From: Theristus sp. LFF4_11
Lineage: Eukaryota; Nematoda; Chromadorea; Monhysterida; Xyalidae
Assembly (NCBI GenBank): GCA_030248135.1
Contig: JASANC010005440.1
Location: 1-64,000, forward strand
DNA: 64,000 nucleotides
Reading direction: 5' to 3'
Under the pieces are notes generated by a model. The model was not told where the DNA came from. It made no database searches and was given only the letters and a program-made list of their open reading frames with translations. A program made the translations under genes and the position numbers. Shown here piece after piece: positions 10,851 through 25,800 of the stretch (position 1 is the first letter of the stretch; every line of letters begins with the position of its first letter).

Positions 10851-13800
10851 CTGCGCTCTTGACGGAGTCGTTTAAGCTGGAAACTAGTCTGGTGAAACTG
10901 GTGCTGAATGCCGCAAATCAACCGGGCCAACAAACGTCGTCGCGCGTCGAAGCGCTGTTTGCGTGCGTGATGCTCTTGCGGCAGTATCGCATTCATGCAC
11001 AGCAGGAAAGTTAGTGCAACAACGGAATGATGTGCTTGGTTGCGTTGAAGTTTTTCCTGCACAGTTTAAATGCTGTCCTCTCTGCTTGTATTTGCTTTGT
11101 CATATATCCTGATCATCGTGTTCTTCTTTTCAATTGTCAATGATTCTTAATTTTTTCGACAATTCTCGTCTTCCAGGCGACTTGTCCGCAGTGGCATCGG
11201 TTGCGATTTGGCAGGCAGTGGCCACCACAGAGCTGGTGACCAACGTCAATGTGCTTTCCGTTTTGGATGAGCAAGGTTGCTTAGTGTTTTTTTTGTAATG
11301 ATGACTGATAAAATTTGGGAAAAACTGATTTTTATCATGAATTTTGTTTTTTGTTGTTGTTGTTTTGTTTTTTGATTTGATCTTCCTTCAACGTTGTTTT
11401 TCACGACATGAGCAGCAGAAATGAGCTCGAGCATTGAGTGTTGGTGTCTTCGAACAAACGTAAAGGGGCATTCATGAAACATTATTCAATGACTAAGTAG
11501 CCATGTGTTGACACAGCTATGCGTCGCTAAAAATACCACTTCATGAATGCCGCTCAACAATTGAATTCACTCGTTGACTGTGTCCGGTCAATCAGTGCAG
11601 TTTTATTCTGCAGTGCACGGCGTAATACCAGAGAAGTGTAAGACACCATGAGTAGGCAAGCCAAAAAGTTGCGTTGAAAAAAGCGATGCAGCCAATCAGC
11701 AAGCTGTGATTTGAACTGCCGACTGTTTGCGCAGGACTGCTAGCCGTGTGCGAGTTCATAGAACGCTTGCTATTGGACCAGCCGTGCGATGCGTTGTCCA
11801 CGATTGGAGCGGCGCCATACCCTGCAGATTTGTGTCTCAGTTGGCTGGTCGCTGCCGTGCATCCGCTTTACAAAGTATTTCATCATTTTTCTACAATTTC
11901 TTATTTTTGCTGTTTTCTTTCGAGTTTCAGCGCGCCGTGTCGCGGAGTTTCGATTTGTATTTTTTTGTTCATTTTTTTGTCCACAGATCCGCCAGCGCGC
12001 GTTTCAAGTGGCGAAACGTGTGGCCGTCGCTGACGGTGTCCATTTCGCCGAGTCTTGCTTGCAGCATTTGGTCCCACTGATCACCGACGATGCGGAGGCT
12101 GCTCGTCTGGTGAGTTTTTTTTTGTGAAAAAAGATTTCAGAATCACATTTTCTTGCTGTTTCTTTGTTCCATTCGACAGAGCTTTGGCAAATTTGAAAGA
12201 CACGTTGATTGTTGAAGTAGACTGAAACAGAACTTTGCTTGTTCGGTCAGGCGGGTGGGTGCTTATTGCTTCAACAATGCATGCTATTATTTGCAACACT
12301 TTTGAAGTGAAGAACGTTTAGAACGTGAAGAACGTGAAGAACACTGCAAGTTGTTTTTGCTTCCATCACAGTGAACGAAGGATGCATGTTATTGCGCTCG
12401 CACCTATCAATCTGCTCTGAAACATCACACACTCGCAGCTGCTCCACACGTCCACCGCGCCATCGAGCGCCGACGTCGGCGATTCGACGGATAGTGGCGT
12501 ACGATCAGAGCACGCGCACGATCGAAGGCGTCTGGCCGTTCGATTGCACGGTGCCTTGAAAGCACTCTGCACCTTTGACGGCGCGTTGACGTCGGAGGAC
12601 GGTCGACGATTGGCGAACGTTGCGTTGAGTGCGTGTGCCGTGCCTGTGCTCGGTCGGTTGTTTATAGAATAGATACAGTCGAACTCTACAACTTAGCCAA
12701 CTGGATTTGTGGCGGAAGCATGCATTCGCTGTGCGTTAATTGCGGTGGAGGCGGAGTTTGTTTTGCATAGAATCCACGCATCATATGTGACCACCAGCCA
12801 ATCAGCTAGTTGGATATGTTATAGAGTTGTTAGACTGTAGTGTTCTAATTCTGTCCGGTGCTCAGTTTTATAAAATAGAGTAGTGTTTGAAAAGTAAGGA
12901 GTTTTACTCCAGGGTTCAGGGTGTTCCAAACGTTTGGCCTTGACAGATTCCAGATACATTTATGGAGGTGAGCAGGCAGAATAACTTAATTCAGTGCTGC
13001 TTTTCGCAAAAATGTCAGACCAATACGAAGCCTCAGTCAAACAAGGAACTTTGGGTTTTTTTAATTATTCAACCAGAATTTGTCATGGTCCAACTTTCGG
13101 AACACCCTGGCGGGAGTCAAACTCCTCTTTCAGACACTACTCACTTTTATAAACTGATCACTGGTCTGAAAACACTGCACTTGGTGTATTACACTGGATT
13201 GTTGCACAGTCAACAAACAAAACACACACCAGTAATAGTATTGTTGCATTTTGATGACCTGTCACTGACGTGTGTGTTTTCCATGACACGGTGATGTGCC
13301 GTTCAAAATTGTTACTGAACTGTTGCTGATGTTTCACATATGTTTCAAAGTTTGTTTAGTTTTGTTGTGCTTGTTTGTTTGTTTTATTACTCTTTCCGAT
13401 TTCCAATTATCATATTTTGAGACAGAATTCAACCATACCTTGGTGTAAGGTGAATTCTGAGCAGTAAATGAAGTTCGCTGTTTGCGGTTTCGCCAGGTAG
13501 GCGGATATAGGCGAGGTAGACAAAGTTCTGTGAATCGGTTAGAGGCGAGAGCGTCAGCAGCGGTTCAAAAACAATTGACCACAAGGAAATTACGGATATA
13601 GCTGAAAAGACAAGAAAAGAAATGTAAAGTATGTTTGTTTCAACCTGTCGCCGTTTGCGCAGAATACAGAGAGCATGCGAAACTATTCAATTCAACAAAG
13701 AAGAACGAATGTATCGGGTTTTGAATCAAACACACCCCATTTGTCGCTGTCGGATCCCGGTCATTCTTGTTTTGCGTGCTCTGTATTCAGCAAAAAAAGT

Positions 13801-16800
13801 GACAGGCTTGAACAAACGCACTGTAAACACACGTGTGTACATTCGCATGCATGCCTGTGTGTTTGTTTGTGTGAACTCAAGTGCACCACCGTGATATTGG
13901 CTGCACTGTGCGCTAACAAACACACTGGCACAGCTCTGAAATTCAACATTGCCGCGCTTTCTGCAGCCAATCACCGTCCAACCGCGTGGTTCGAGCTGCT
14001 GCGTGCGTGCAATGCGTACAACTCAGCTGATGACAACAACAAATGGCCGGTTGTACCGAGAGACTCCGGTTTACTGGACGTCTTGAAACAGGCTGCTGCT
14101 GGCGACTTGCAGGCGGGTTTGAAGGATGTTTTTAGATTGGACCAACAAACAAACCGTGAATGGCTACGAATGTCTATTACGGTAACTATAGTGAATAATG
14201 GGAGCCCACCCATTTGTTAATGACAGTCGCAAACACTCAAGCATAGCCGTCACCCGTTTTCGCCCGTTACTTGGCTGCGGCGACAACATAAAAAAACTGA
14301 AAATACAGTCGACCTCTAAATTATGAGGAATCAGCTGGTTAGGTTGGTTAGGATTACGGTATGCATGCTTTCTGCGCAAACCATACTCAACCCCAACAGC
14401 AATGCCTGCACAGAGAGCATGCACACCATAATCCAAACCAATCAGCTGATTCCCCATGGCTGTGGTCCACTTTTCACACTTTTGTTGGAATCTACGAAAA
14501 AAATACTTCTGGAAACCTGTCCCTGCAGGTGCACAGCAACATCGCAGCCACTCTGGCGCAGGTTCCAAGTTGCCGCAGTGACGTGCGAGACGAACTTCTG
14601 GACCAACTAAATCAGATGCCCGGTTTGCATGAGCTTACCGCAATGCCACTGGAGTCAATTCACATCTGGCAGTGTGAGCCGGGCAAACTGTTTGATGCGT
14701 CCGTTTTGGACATGTGAGTGGCATCTGCATTCTGCAGTCTATCTTCATAACATGTGCAACTCGCTGATTGGTTGGTCACAGCAATTCTCAGTGCTGATTG
14801 GTTGGTTATGGGCAATTCTCAGGGCTGATTGGTTGGTCATCACGTCATGTTGCATATATTATCCAGATGGACTGTACATTCTACAGTCTATCTCCATAAC
14901 ATGTGCAACTCGCTGATTGGTTTGATGCGTGCATTCGTGAGCATGAATTGATGAGTTCCGCCGTGGTTTGGTTTGCACAGAACGCATGCATGCACGTGAC
15001 GACCAACCAATCAGCTAGTTGCATATGTTATAGAGTTTGACTGTATGTTGATAAAGTGGCATCTAAAGTCCCAGTCTGAAGACGGTCAACTCTGTAACAA
15101 TACAGAATACAATAACAATACACCGTTGCGGAGGGCGCCCATTGAGTTTTTTCTGTCATTAAGTGCCCAAACACCTCTCGAAAGGGCTCGAACCCCCGAA
15201 CGCACAGACAATAGTCTGATGCGCTACCACCAGGCCACGAGCCGTGGAAGGGTCTGTGATTAGGTCCGTAGGTTAGGGTACAATCGAAAAAAAAATGAAA
15301 ATAGAAAAAACAGCAACGACTTTCTAGCGCCGCCGAAGAGCTGAACATCAAGAACGTGAAACGCGAGAGCAAACTGTACTCGTACAAGGAGCAAATGGCC
15401 GAACTGGAATTGCGACGCGAATTGGCCGAGAAGCGGCGACGGGCGGCGAAGGACGGCCAGAAACTGACGGACGCGCAGAAGGAGGCGATGCGCAGACAGC
15501 TGGAGAAGGAGGCTGTGATTCGGGACGAGGTTGACCGGGTTAGTGGAAGAGACGTCATGATTCACGATTCTGTTCATTAAACATTGATGATGAAATGCGA
15601 TGCCGACGCATCAGAAAGTAGGATACTGAGAAGTTCATGAACCCGCAGTGTGTGTGTGTTCAAACCTGTCACTTTTGTTCGCATAATTCAGAGCATGTGA
15701 ACCGTTGAATTACAGTAAGGAAAACCGATTATATCAGGTTTGGATGAACACAAAACACTCCATTTGTGGCTAAATATGTTTTCGTGGGGCTCCGAATCAA
15801 TGCCGTGTTTCGTTTCCTTCTGTCGCACGCGCCGTGTTTAGCGAAAAAACAAGTGACAGATTCAAACAAGCCGACTTTAGCTATACGCGCGCATCAACCG
15901 ACCACTGAGCGTGCTGGAATCAGTTTTCGCTCGTACCTCGGCCAATTTCGAGTGCTCCGATCGCCGCGGCGTCGTGTGCACCTTCATCGGCTGTGTTCGT
16001 GACCACGCACTGCCACTGTTGGCGTCGCCGTTGGCAGCGCCATTGGCGGCGAAATGTCTGATCGCGTTGGTGAATTGCGCGACAACTGATGAGGCGTTCT
16101 GGAGAGGCCATGGTGGGTTGGCGGTGGGGAGGTGTTTGTTCATTTTCATTTCGCGAGACGCGGAAAGTCTTATGAAACTGTGAGATCACGAATTAATATT
16201 TGATTGATTGTATCGATAATAATAATAATAATAATAATAATATAATAATAATAATAATAACTCAATAATAAATAAATTGATTGCTTGATTGATTAAACAC
16301 CGTATAATACGGATACCCAGCGAGACCCGGGAAACCTATATGTTGACTGATCGGCATTGGCTGCAGTTTTTTTAGCAATGGAGAATTACAACACTGCAAA
16401 TCATCTGGAAAAAGTCAGCAGTTCGATAACCTCGTAGCTGTTTGCGGCGAGGTTGTTTTGCTCGTGATATTGCACCCAACCGTGTTGTTATTGACGGCCA
16501 TAGTAGTTGAACATCGCGCGATGAGAAGTGGAGGTGGCAAACACCAGCTGCTTGGGGCCAGTTTGCCCGTGCGAGGCGACCATTGCGACCTAAAATCGCT
16601 TATGAAGTGCACGCACTCTTATACGCCATCCGTGTTACACCAGCTACTATCAAATGCCAACACGTCATGTTGTTCCAATTGTTTCAGCCAACCTGATCGC
16701 CCAGAACGCACTGCGCGTACAGCATGCGCCAATGTCGCTCGACGGCAATTGGACGGCCGAACCGCTGCAGAAGCAAACCGCTCGGCTGTTGTCGATTTTC

Positions 16801-19800
16801 TACGGTGAATTTTTTTCAGGATTTGATACGCTTTTTTTCTGAACGTCAATAGTTGTATTGTCGTATTCTAGATATGGAACTCTTATCTGATTGGTTGGAG
16901 ATCACGTGATGCATGCTCTCTGTACAGGCATTGCTGTGGAGGTGGGGCTGTCATGCACAAAATCAAGGGATCACCATCACCAACCAATCAGCTACTTGTA
17001 CATGATGAGGTGATTCATTAGAATAACATACCTAGCCTCCTTATCTGTGCAATTGTTCTGTCAAACCTGTGTTGATTGTTGTCGTTCAGTAAAAGACTTG
17101 CGGTATCGGCAACAGAACAAATCATCAGCTTTTGGTTGTTGGTGGTCCATGGTTTTGCTTTGCAAATGCGAAATGGCAGTTTCCAACTCCAGACTGATTT
17201 GCATCGACTGCAGAACAGAATGGAGTTACAGGTTAGGCAACATTTCAAAGCAGCCAATCAAATGGCATTACACAAAAAAACTAATCGCTAGAGTTTCACC
17301 CGAGTGTAACTCCAAAAATCACCTTTGTTTCCGATTTTCACAGACTCAATGTTCACGTCAAGAGCGGCCTCACCAACCGAGACGGCCATGGTGAACGGCT
17401 ATCATAAGGACGACGACACTAACGAGCGTCTGTCACAGTTTGACGACAACGACGACACCATTGGCGACTCGGACGTCAGCGTGCTGCCAGCTGGCGTGTT
17501 TGCGACAGTCGTGCCGTGGCTGGCGCAAATCGTCACCGATCCCACCGTCGCCGCCGTGGAGAAATCGCAAAACGTCGCTGTTTTACTGAAGGCGTTGCGA
17601 ATCCTCGAGGCGCAACTTGCCGACGGCGTTCAGACGGTGCGGTTTAGGGAGAGTTTATGGTTAGATGATTGGTGGAATTTTGAGTTTTGACACGCTGATT
17701 GGTTGAGTTGCCGCTGAAGGCCAGTTCATACTGGTGTATGCTGAATTGCTGACTTACGCCACAACACAACACCTGTGTCGTATACGCATACGTGGGTATG
17801 AACCTAGGTTTTTTTTCAAAAAGTCGGTTCTGCAATTTGCAGAAATTTGGTAAAAAATTTCTGCAAATAAAATTTGGTTTCTGCAAAATTCAAAAACACG
17901 ACGAAAATGGTTTTTGTGCTTGTTTAATGTCATTTTTTTCGCTCTGAGCATCATTTCTTAACGCTGCGCAGAATTGCAATTGCCAATTGCATCGTTTTAC
18001 CGCAGAATTTTTCAAATATTCAGAAAAAGAACACCAAAACCAAACCTGATTGCCAAACCAAACAAATCACCAATCATTCGTTTCAAATCATTCAACCTAA
18101 CAACAACACAATTAATATGAAAACCCTCATTGCTCAAATCCCGCAATCAAAGCGATGGCTTCGGTCGGTTCGACGTTCTCAAAGATGCAGTTCGCTTTGT
18201 TCGGTTTGATTTTGTATCGCCTCTTTGTTTTCATCCCCAGATACTGCATGCTTGCCTGCAGTTATACTCGGACCAGGGAATTGAATTCGTTCGCGTTTGA
18301 ATCGTTTTCATTCGTCAGCGATACTGCCCTTGTCCGGCAAAATTGATGAATAAAAGTACAGCAGATCGGCATTTCCGTACGCCAGCAGCTGTTCAGATCC
18401 ATCCATCTCAGACGGTAGAATATTTTGGCAGCCTTGAGAACGCTGTGCGCGGCTTCGAACAGGTTGCTGAGATTCTCGACAAGCTCGAAGACAAACTTGC
18501 GCATCGTACCTCCGTAAATGTCTTATTTTTGCATCTTTTGTTGTGTGGATGATGGATCACTTCATTCTAATTCCAAACAGAAAGTCCAACAGCAAACAAT
18601 AAATTTAGATTTTATCTGATTCTGTTTTATTTTTCGAATTTGAAATACTCCGATTTTATTTACGAAGGCAAAATAAAACGCCAATCATTGCGCTACAGCA
18701 ACCGCCGAAAGAACTGTTTTTGACAAAAACTATTTAAAATTTCTTCCATGTTGATGTGAAACCTCAGTCAAGCGCTAAGCACAAAATGAATATTGCAGAA
18801 CCAACGTTTGTATGCAAATCTGTTTCTGCAATTTGCAGAAATATGGTAAAAAATTTCTGCAAACGGTCCAAAATTTCTGCAAAAAACCGACGTTTTTCTG
18901 CAAAAAAACCCTGGTATGAACCGGTCTTTACTTCAACCATGAAGGAGCGCGTGTGCGCTTTGATATTTGAAGAAAAGTGCATAGTTGCAAAAGTGAAGCG
19001 CAATGACAGGAAGGGTATGTGCGATTAGTGTGGATGTGTCTTTCAGTGTGATTGGCGGTCAGTATGTCACCGAGATTGACAAAAAATTTTTTTAAATCAC
19101 ATACATGGTGAAACGGAAGTTATGCTTTGCTCGGACACTCTCGTAATGCAGCCACTCAGTTTAGCAGGAGGGATAAAATTGTCGCTTTCTTTCAGCCCGA
19201 CGATTTTGCGATGCTCAATTCGGAGATGCTCTGTACGCTTCTACTCAAACGACTGCGCGACACAACACCGACGGAGACACAGCTTCAGGTTGGAGTCCTA
19301 GTCTGAAGACGCTGCGCTCGGTAACAGCACTGTAATGTTGCACAGTCACAAACAGACGCACAGGCTCACATCCAATGTAACATCAGCGCGCGTGTTCGTT
19401 TGTCTGTTACTGTATTTTATGGCAGAAATCCACGGTGTTCCCTTCCTTAAGATTGGACCTTTACGCGTACGTGATCTTTTTGGCGTGTGTGTTTCTGTAA
19501 GAAAATTGTTGTTTCTGTTGTTCTTTGTTGTGGGAAAAGACTAGTTTTTTTGATATTCCACCTTCACGACATTGCCAAAGCCAGTATTCGATATGCTAGT
19601 ACGGTTGACATATTGTGGATTTATTCAAACGTGTCCGGACTAACGTGACGTCATTTTATTTAAAAACGCCCGTTTGTCAAAGTACAGGCACTAAAATTTC
19701 AGTTTGGTGTGACTGATTCGACATTCACCATTTGTTTACGGGAAGAAATCGGCTAAACGGATAGTCTGGTTTGCTGTGAACGACAAGCGCATGTTTTGTG

Positions 19801-22800
19801 GCACATGACGTCATTTCAGTGGGACACGTTTAAAAAATAGGCCATACATATAAAAAACGGCTGTGAAATATTTCATTCATCGTGTTTTTTTCCTCAGCAA
19901 GGCCTGATGGACACACTACTGGCGTTGTGCGGCCAGCTGCAGCAGTACCGCGAGTGCAGCAGGGACACCGTGGAAAAGTGCGTCAACATGATACTGAACG
20001 AACTGGTGAACGACAAAGCGCTCATGCGGGAGTCTGCGTTGAAGGTCGGCCGGAGAGGTTGCCTTTATTGGTGTTATTTGATTTTCATCGAATTTAGTTG
20101 ATGAGATTGAGCCTCTGTCGATTGGCGGTCATCCGCTGCTCACCAATTCAAATGCAATCAATCAATCAGATTGCTCAGAACAGCCAGTCAAAATACAAAT
20201 TCAAATGCTTTTGCCATGAAACGTGCGAACTTCTGGGCGGCCCCCGGGAATGAAAAGTTGATAAATGACCGCTCTTGCACCGCACCTAACCCTAGCGAGT
20301 AGCCAGTGTCAGAGAGCTGGTGTTATGGACACTGACTCGACTTTTTTCTTTTTCTCAAAGTGTCCTGCTTTGGTCACCAATAATACTCATAAGCGCAAGG
20401 AGTTCGTGACATTCATGACGCAGTGATTAGTGACGCGTAGCTACGTTACTTCGCTATGCGTCACTAAATACTGCTTCATGAATGCCGCATTTTTTTAATT
20501 TGCAGCTGCTGCTGACGATGAGTGAGGCCGTGAAAGATTGCACTGGAAAAGGTGACACTTTGTCGTCTGATATTGTGCAACGATTGTGGGTGGCGAAACA
20601 CGACACTGAAACCATGAACGCAAAGTTGGCGAGCGACTTGTGCGACACGATTGAGATGACGATTGATAGGGATGCGGTGGGGAGAGACGGATTTTGTTTT
20701 TGAAATTTTCATGTTTCAAGTCGTAACTGTAAGCACCATTGGCGCAGTCACCTGAAGCAGGAATCGCTAAATAGATGCTACATGTTGTTCCGATTTTGGG
20801 TCTTCGAACTACATGCTGTTCGCACAGTTTTTCGGTGTCCGAACTACATGCTGTTCATACAGTTTTATCGGAGTTTCCTGCTTTTTCGGAAAATAAAGTG
20901 GATGGAAAGATAGAAGCTCTGTCAAGTTTTCTTCGACGTCCGTTCTCGATTTTCGTTGAGAAATCCGATCCGCTGTTTCCAACTTCAAACTATCCCTTCA
21001 TTATAATCCAAAGCTCTGCGTGCGTCTTCTGACCGACCTCACCCGTCCCGAGCCGGTGATTCGACGGGCGGCAGCGGACGCGCTATTGGCTGCAATGAAA
21101 CTGAGCGCTGACGGCGACGCCGATAATGAGCGGCTGGTGCGAACACTGGTCGAACGATTGGACGCGATTTATACGCAGAAACTTCAGGTGGCTTTTTGGT
21201 GTTTTCTTTTATTTTTGTTCATCGGTTCCAGTAAACGCGAACATACCGAACACTCCCCGTTTGGCTCGAAACTCCGGTTGAATCAGTTTCACCAAAAATC
21301 ACGAACTCAAAATCCGACCAATCACCATGCTGCCCCTGATTTCCAGGTGATCCCACCGACCGTCGACGAAGTGGGCCGTGTGTTGCACGAGGCAATCGAT
21401 GATTGGCCGGCTCGGTGCGGCGTCGCTTTGGCACTGCAGCGCCTCTGTAATGTCGTGCAAGTGGACGACGAAACGGTGAGCGTTGCTGTTTTGGTTGCTT
21501 TCGGAGTTTTGTAATTGCTGAATTTTTGGAAATTCTTTTGAGCAAAAACCGATTTTTTTTTGTAAATACTTGGCCGGTGGGCGGTATGTTGATTAGTCGT
21601 ACTAGAATGATGCAACTAAACATCGTGCAGATTCCTGTTTTCTTATGATTGCAGTCCATCTGGAAAATATATGCAACATGACGTAATGACCAACCAATCA
21701 GCTCATGACTAACCAATGAGCGCTGAGATTTGCTATGACCAACAAATCAGCTAAGTTTAGTTGCATATATTAGCGAGATAGACTGTAGGCGACTTATAAT
21801 TATTTGAAAAAAAGAGACCTTTTCTTGCCGACTTCGTGTTTCAGACCGTTCTGAGTCTCTTTGACATGATGATTCCGCGAACGTTGAACGATCGAAACGG
21901 CGACGTTCGTGTGCTGATGCTGCGCGCGGCCATACAGGCGACCGAATTGTTTGGCGCGGTCAGCTGGCTTTCGTTATTTTTTTCGGTTCCAAGTCAAAAA
22001 TTCGTTTGTGGTGGTGGTTTGTTTTGCGCTGTACTTGCTGTTTTACGGCGCATTCATGCACTCGCGCGCGCCAATAGTCACTTTAGCACAAGAAGTGCCG
22101 TGAATTTTTCGCTCCATGAATGCGTTCATGACGCCGGGTTACCGGTAAGTGACGCCGGCGCTTCAACCTTCATGAATGGCGCTTTATACCGCAGATAAAT
22201 TCTGTTGTGTCACCTTGTGTCAAAGGTGTATTTACGTCAATTTTCAATAGCATTGAGTTCTGAACGAACGCGCTTCTTGTCATGACGCTTTCCCAGTCAG
22301 TAGGGCTTTTTCGAAAAACGAATCATATTTTCTCTCATTCTCCAGAACCACCTCAGCTAGGAGGGAAAAAACTCATTTTTTCCATCTTTCCTCCAGAAAT
22401 ACCTGAACGAGCTGCTACCGAAACTCGAACACCAACTCGACCACTGTCCGTCCGACGCCGCCCACGACGCACTGCGCCAGGCGTTGGTCATTCTGCTCGG
22501 GACGCTCGCTGCGCACATGCCACCGAACGATCTGAAGATTCGTGCGATTGTCGCGAAACTGATCGAGGCGCTCTCGACGCCCTCGCAACAGGTACGCAAT
22601 GGTTTTGGTAGTTTTGAATGTCGAACGCTGATTGGCTGCGGCGTTGCTGGGTGATCTGGAGGTTTTTCAGCCTGTGAGGCTCGATGTGCGTCTTCAGGAA
22701 CGGTGCTTCGTGTAACTCGGGCTGGCTCGATTGGTTGAGTTATACACGTCGTCTGCATGAACGGCTCCTAAAGTTTATAGATACAGTCGAACTGTAAATT

Positions 22801-25800
22801 ATAGGCAGCCAGCTGATTGGTTGGTTGATGATCACGTGATGCATGCTTTCTGTGCATGACAGACTTCGCCTCCACAGCAATGCCTGCACGGAAAGCATGC
22901 ATGAGATCACCAACCAGTCAGCAGTTCGCGACAGTTCTGTCGACTGAATTTTCTGACGACCAACAGCCAATATTGGAATTGCCAACGATTCCCACAACCA
23001 CCTGCCAAATGACGTTCGAAAATAATCCAATGCAACGCCACTTTTTGCAGGTGCAAGAAGCAGTCGCCCAATGTCTGCCGCCTCTGATACCAGCCATTCG
23101 CGAGCAGGCGAAAGATCTCTCGGCGAAATTGCTCTGTTTGCTATTGGAGGTCGAAAACTACGGCGAGAGAAGAGGCGCCGCTTACGGAATTGCCGGACTG
23201 GTGAAAGGTTGGTGTGGCAAAAGTTAGATAGGGACTTTTAGGTTAGATAGATAGTGTCGTTTTTCTGATAGATAGGGACTGTTAGTTGGTACTTTTAGTC
23301 CGCCTCAAATGACCGTATTTGACGCTTGGCATTCATGAAGCAGCAGAGAGTGACCGCGTAGCTATGCTTTAGTTTTAACACAGCTGCGCGTCACTTATTA
23401 CTGCTTCATGAATGCCGCTGAAGTTGGAAGAGAACCACATGCAACAACTGGACGTTAGTTGTCCTTTTACAACAAAGAAAGCGAACAACCCACTTGAGTT
23501 TTGATGCTTTCAGATTTAGGTTTTTTTCATCAGCGAAGTTCAAATGATATTTTTGCCGGTTTTCCAACTCTCCTTCGACTGTTGCCCCCTTCACAGTGGA
23601 ATTGTTTTCCCCGAATGTTCAGGCCTGGGCATTGTCGCCTTACGGGAGTACGCAATAATGTCGACACTGCAAGAAGCGTTGGTCGAAAAAAAGAAGGCGC
23701 GACATCGTGAAGGCGCATTGCTGGCGCTGCAGATGCTGTGCAACATGCTCGGTAAACTGTTCGAGCCATACATCGTGCAGATACTGCCGAACTTGTTGCT
23801 CGCGCATGGCGACAACGATGTGCATGTCAGGAAGGTTGGTTGGAACGTGAACTGGAATGCACTGGGAACTTTGAACGTTTGTGGTTGAGATGGTCGGATT
23901 CGTGGCTCTTGACGAGTACTACTGTATCTATTGGAGTCGGTCTCGAAACGATCCTACGCAACATCGATTCTTGCTAGTGTTGCCGCGATTCACGTTTGTT
24001 TGTGTTTTTCGGTCGCGGGCGGTTTTGGTTCAAAAGGGCAACACTATTATTGTCAATTTTTTGGGTTTTGCGAAATTGCGACTCAATTCGTGTGCAGACG
24101 TCGAAAGGAAACCAGTTTCAATCGTTTGCGGCAATTCAAAATAACCCAAGTGACCCGGCCTTATTTAGTGAATTCGGATCACTTTACCAATTTTGAATTC
24201 CCGCTTCATGCAAGAAACAGTTTACCCGTCTGCGCACATTCTGTCTCGGAACCAAAACAAAAGATTTCGTGGTTCAGTTCCAATCTTGGTTGCTTTTCAT
24301 GTCTTAGAAGTTTCCTGCTTTTTCGCGAAATAACATGGATGGATGTGATAGTACCAACCACCAACTAACCATATTTCCGTCTCTGCAGGCCGCTGAGGAA
24401 TGCTCAAACGCCGTTATGGCGCAGTTGTCGGCACACGGCGTGAAACTGGTGCTGCCTGCTTTGTTGGCCGCTTTGGACGAGGACTCGTGGAGGACGAAAT
24501 GCGGTAAAACCAGTTTATTCATTTTTTTCAAGTTAGATGAAGTTTTTGGTAATTCTTTTGATTGGGTGATTTGAAGTTTTGAAGACATCACAGTTTTCGG
24601 CGCTACTGTAATATTGATGTAATATGTGATGTGACATATAATGTAGTGTGCTGGTGTGTTTGTTTTTGAATGTGCAACAGTACTGTGTTGTGTTATAGCC
24701 GAGTGTCGTTCGACCATAGACTTCAGCAGAGTTTGAGCAAACGCCCCCCACCGATCCGCCGCCACTTTTCGCGATTTCGGTCCACAGCAACCCGTTCTCT
24801 CGCGTGACTCTTCCAGTTTTTTCTTATCAAAACTCCGCGACAGAACAAAGCCGTGCTAAACACAACGTTTAGTGTATCACGTGACAAAACGGTGTCACTG
24901 AACAATAATGACATCCAAAAAAGCAACAGCAGCGACGATTAGCGTTCTCCGACTTCAGCGAAATTCAAATCAAATTAAAAGAAATCATTAAAATCGGAAC
25001 GTCTCATTCAGGCGCCATTGAACTGCTTGGCGCCATGGCACACTGCGCGCCACGCCAACTGTCCGCCTGTCTGCCAAGTGTCGTGCCACGACTGTTGGCG
25101 GTGCTGACGGACACGCACACCCGCGTCAGTACGGGCGCCAGAGACGCGCTGCGCACCATCGCCAGTGTGATCAAGAACCCCGAGATACAGGGTGCGTGCG
25201 GCGGCGGTTTTTTTTCTTGGGGTGTTCGGGTTCGGGGTGGTTTCGTGGTTTCACCGGAGTGAGTGAGGTCGCGAGCTGGCTGAAGAGGAACGCATGATAC
25301 CATTGCTCTTTCTGCGCATGACGTTGGTCAGGCCGATATTCAGGGGACTTGCAGGCAGTTTTGTGTGGATTGGTGCTTTTTTTCAGCGGGGGAATGAGTT
25401 GCTGCTGCTCTAGTAAGCAGAATGAGTGACGGTGTTTGAATTCAGAGCGTTGCTTCAAACACCAAAACCTTTTACAACGTTCATTCTTCGTTCAGTCCTC
25501 GATAGGAGTACCCACCCAACACTCTGAACACATCAGAAACTCAAGAAGCAACCGACCGTTATTTGAAGTATTGATTGATTGATTGATTTTATTCTACACA
25601 TTGTAAGTGTCAGGCATATGCACAATGAAAACCAGTTTCCAAACCAGCAAAGTTGGCACACAGCCATTAAAAAATCATACAATGTGTCATACAATTTCAC
25701 TTTCCATTCCAAATGAACTAAACCTGAACTGAACTGAACCTTTCCACCTATTTGTTTCTTCTAGCGCTCACCCCGACGCTGCTGGCTGCGCTGGAAGACC

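Noticed and set aside
13675..13970. 181-codon plus-strand ORF as a separate gene
   Set aside because: Its 5' half is a family D MITE and spacer. Only the part from 13967 is real, as GCN1 exon 6.
15131..15250. Functional tRNA gene
   Set aside because: The A and B boxes are present but the acceptor stem does not pair, the anticodon stem-loop is distorted, and the same non-tRNA tail is found on a second copy at 41105, so it is a SINE.
18378..18498. Extra GCN1 exon between exons 11 and 12
   Set aside because: Exons 11 and 12 join at phase 0, and the segment's open frame would enter at phase 1 and does not match GCN1.
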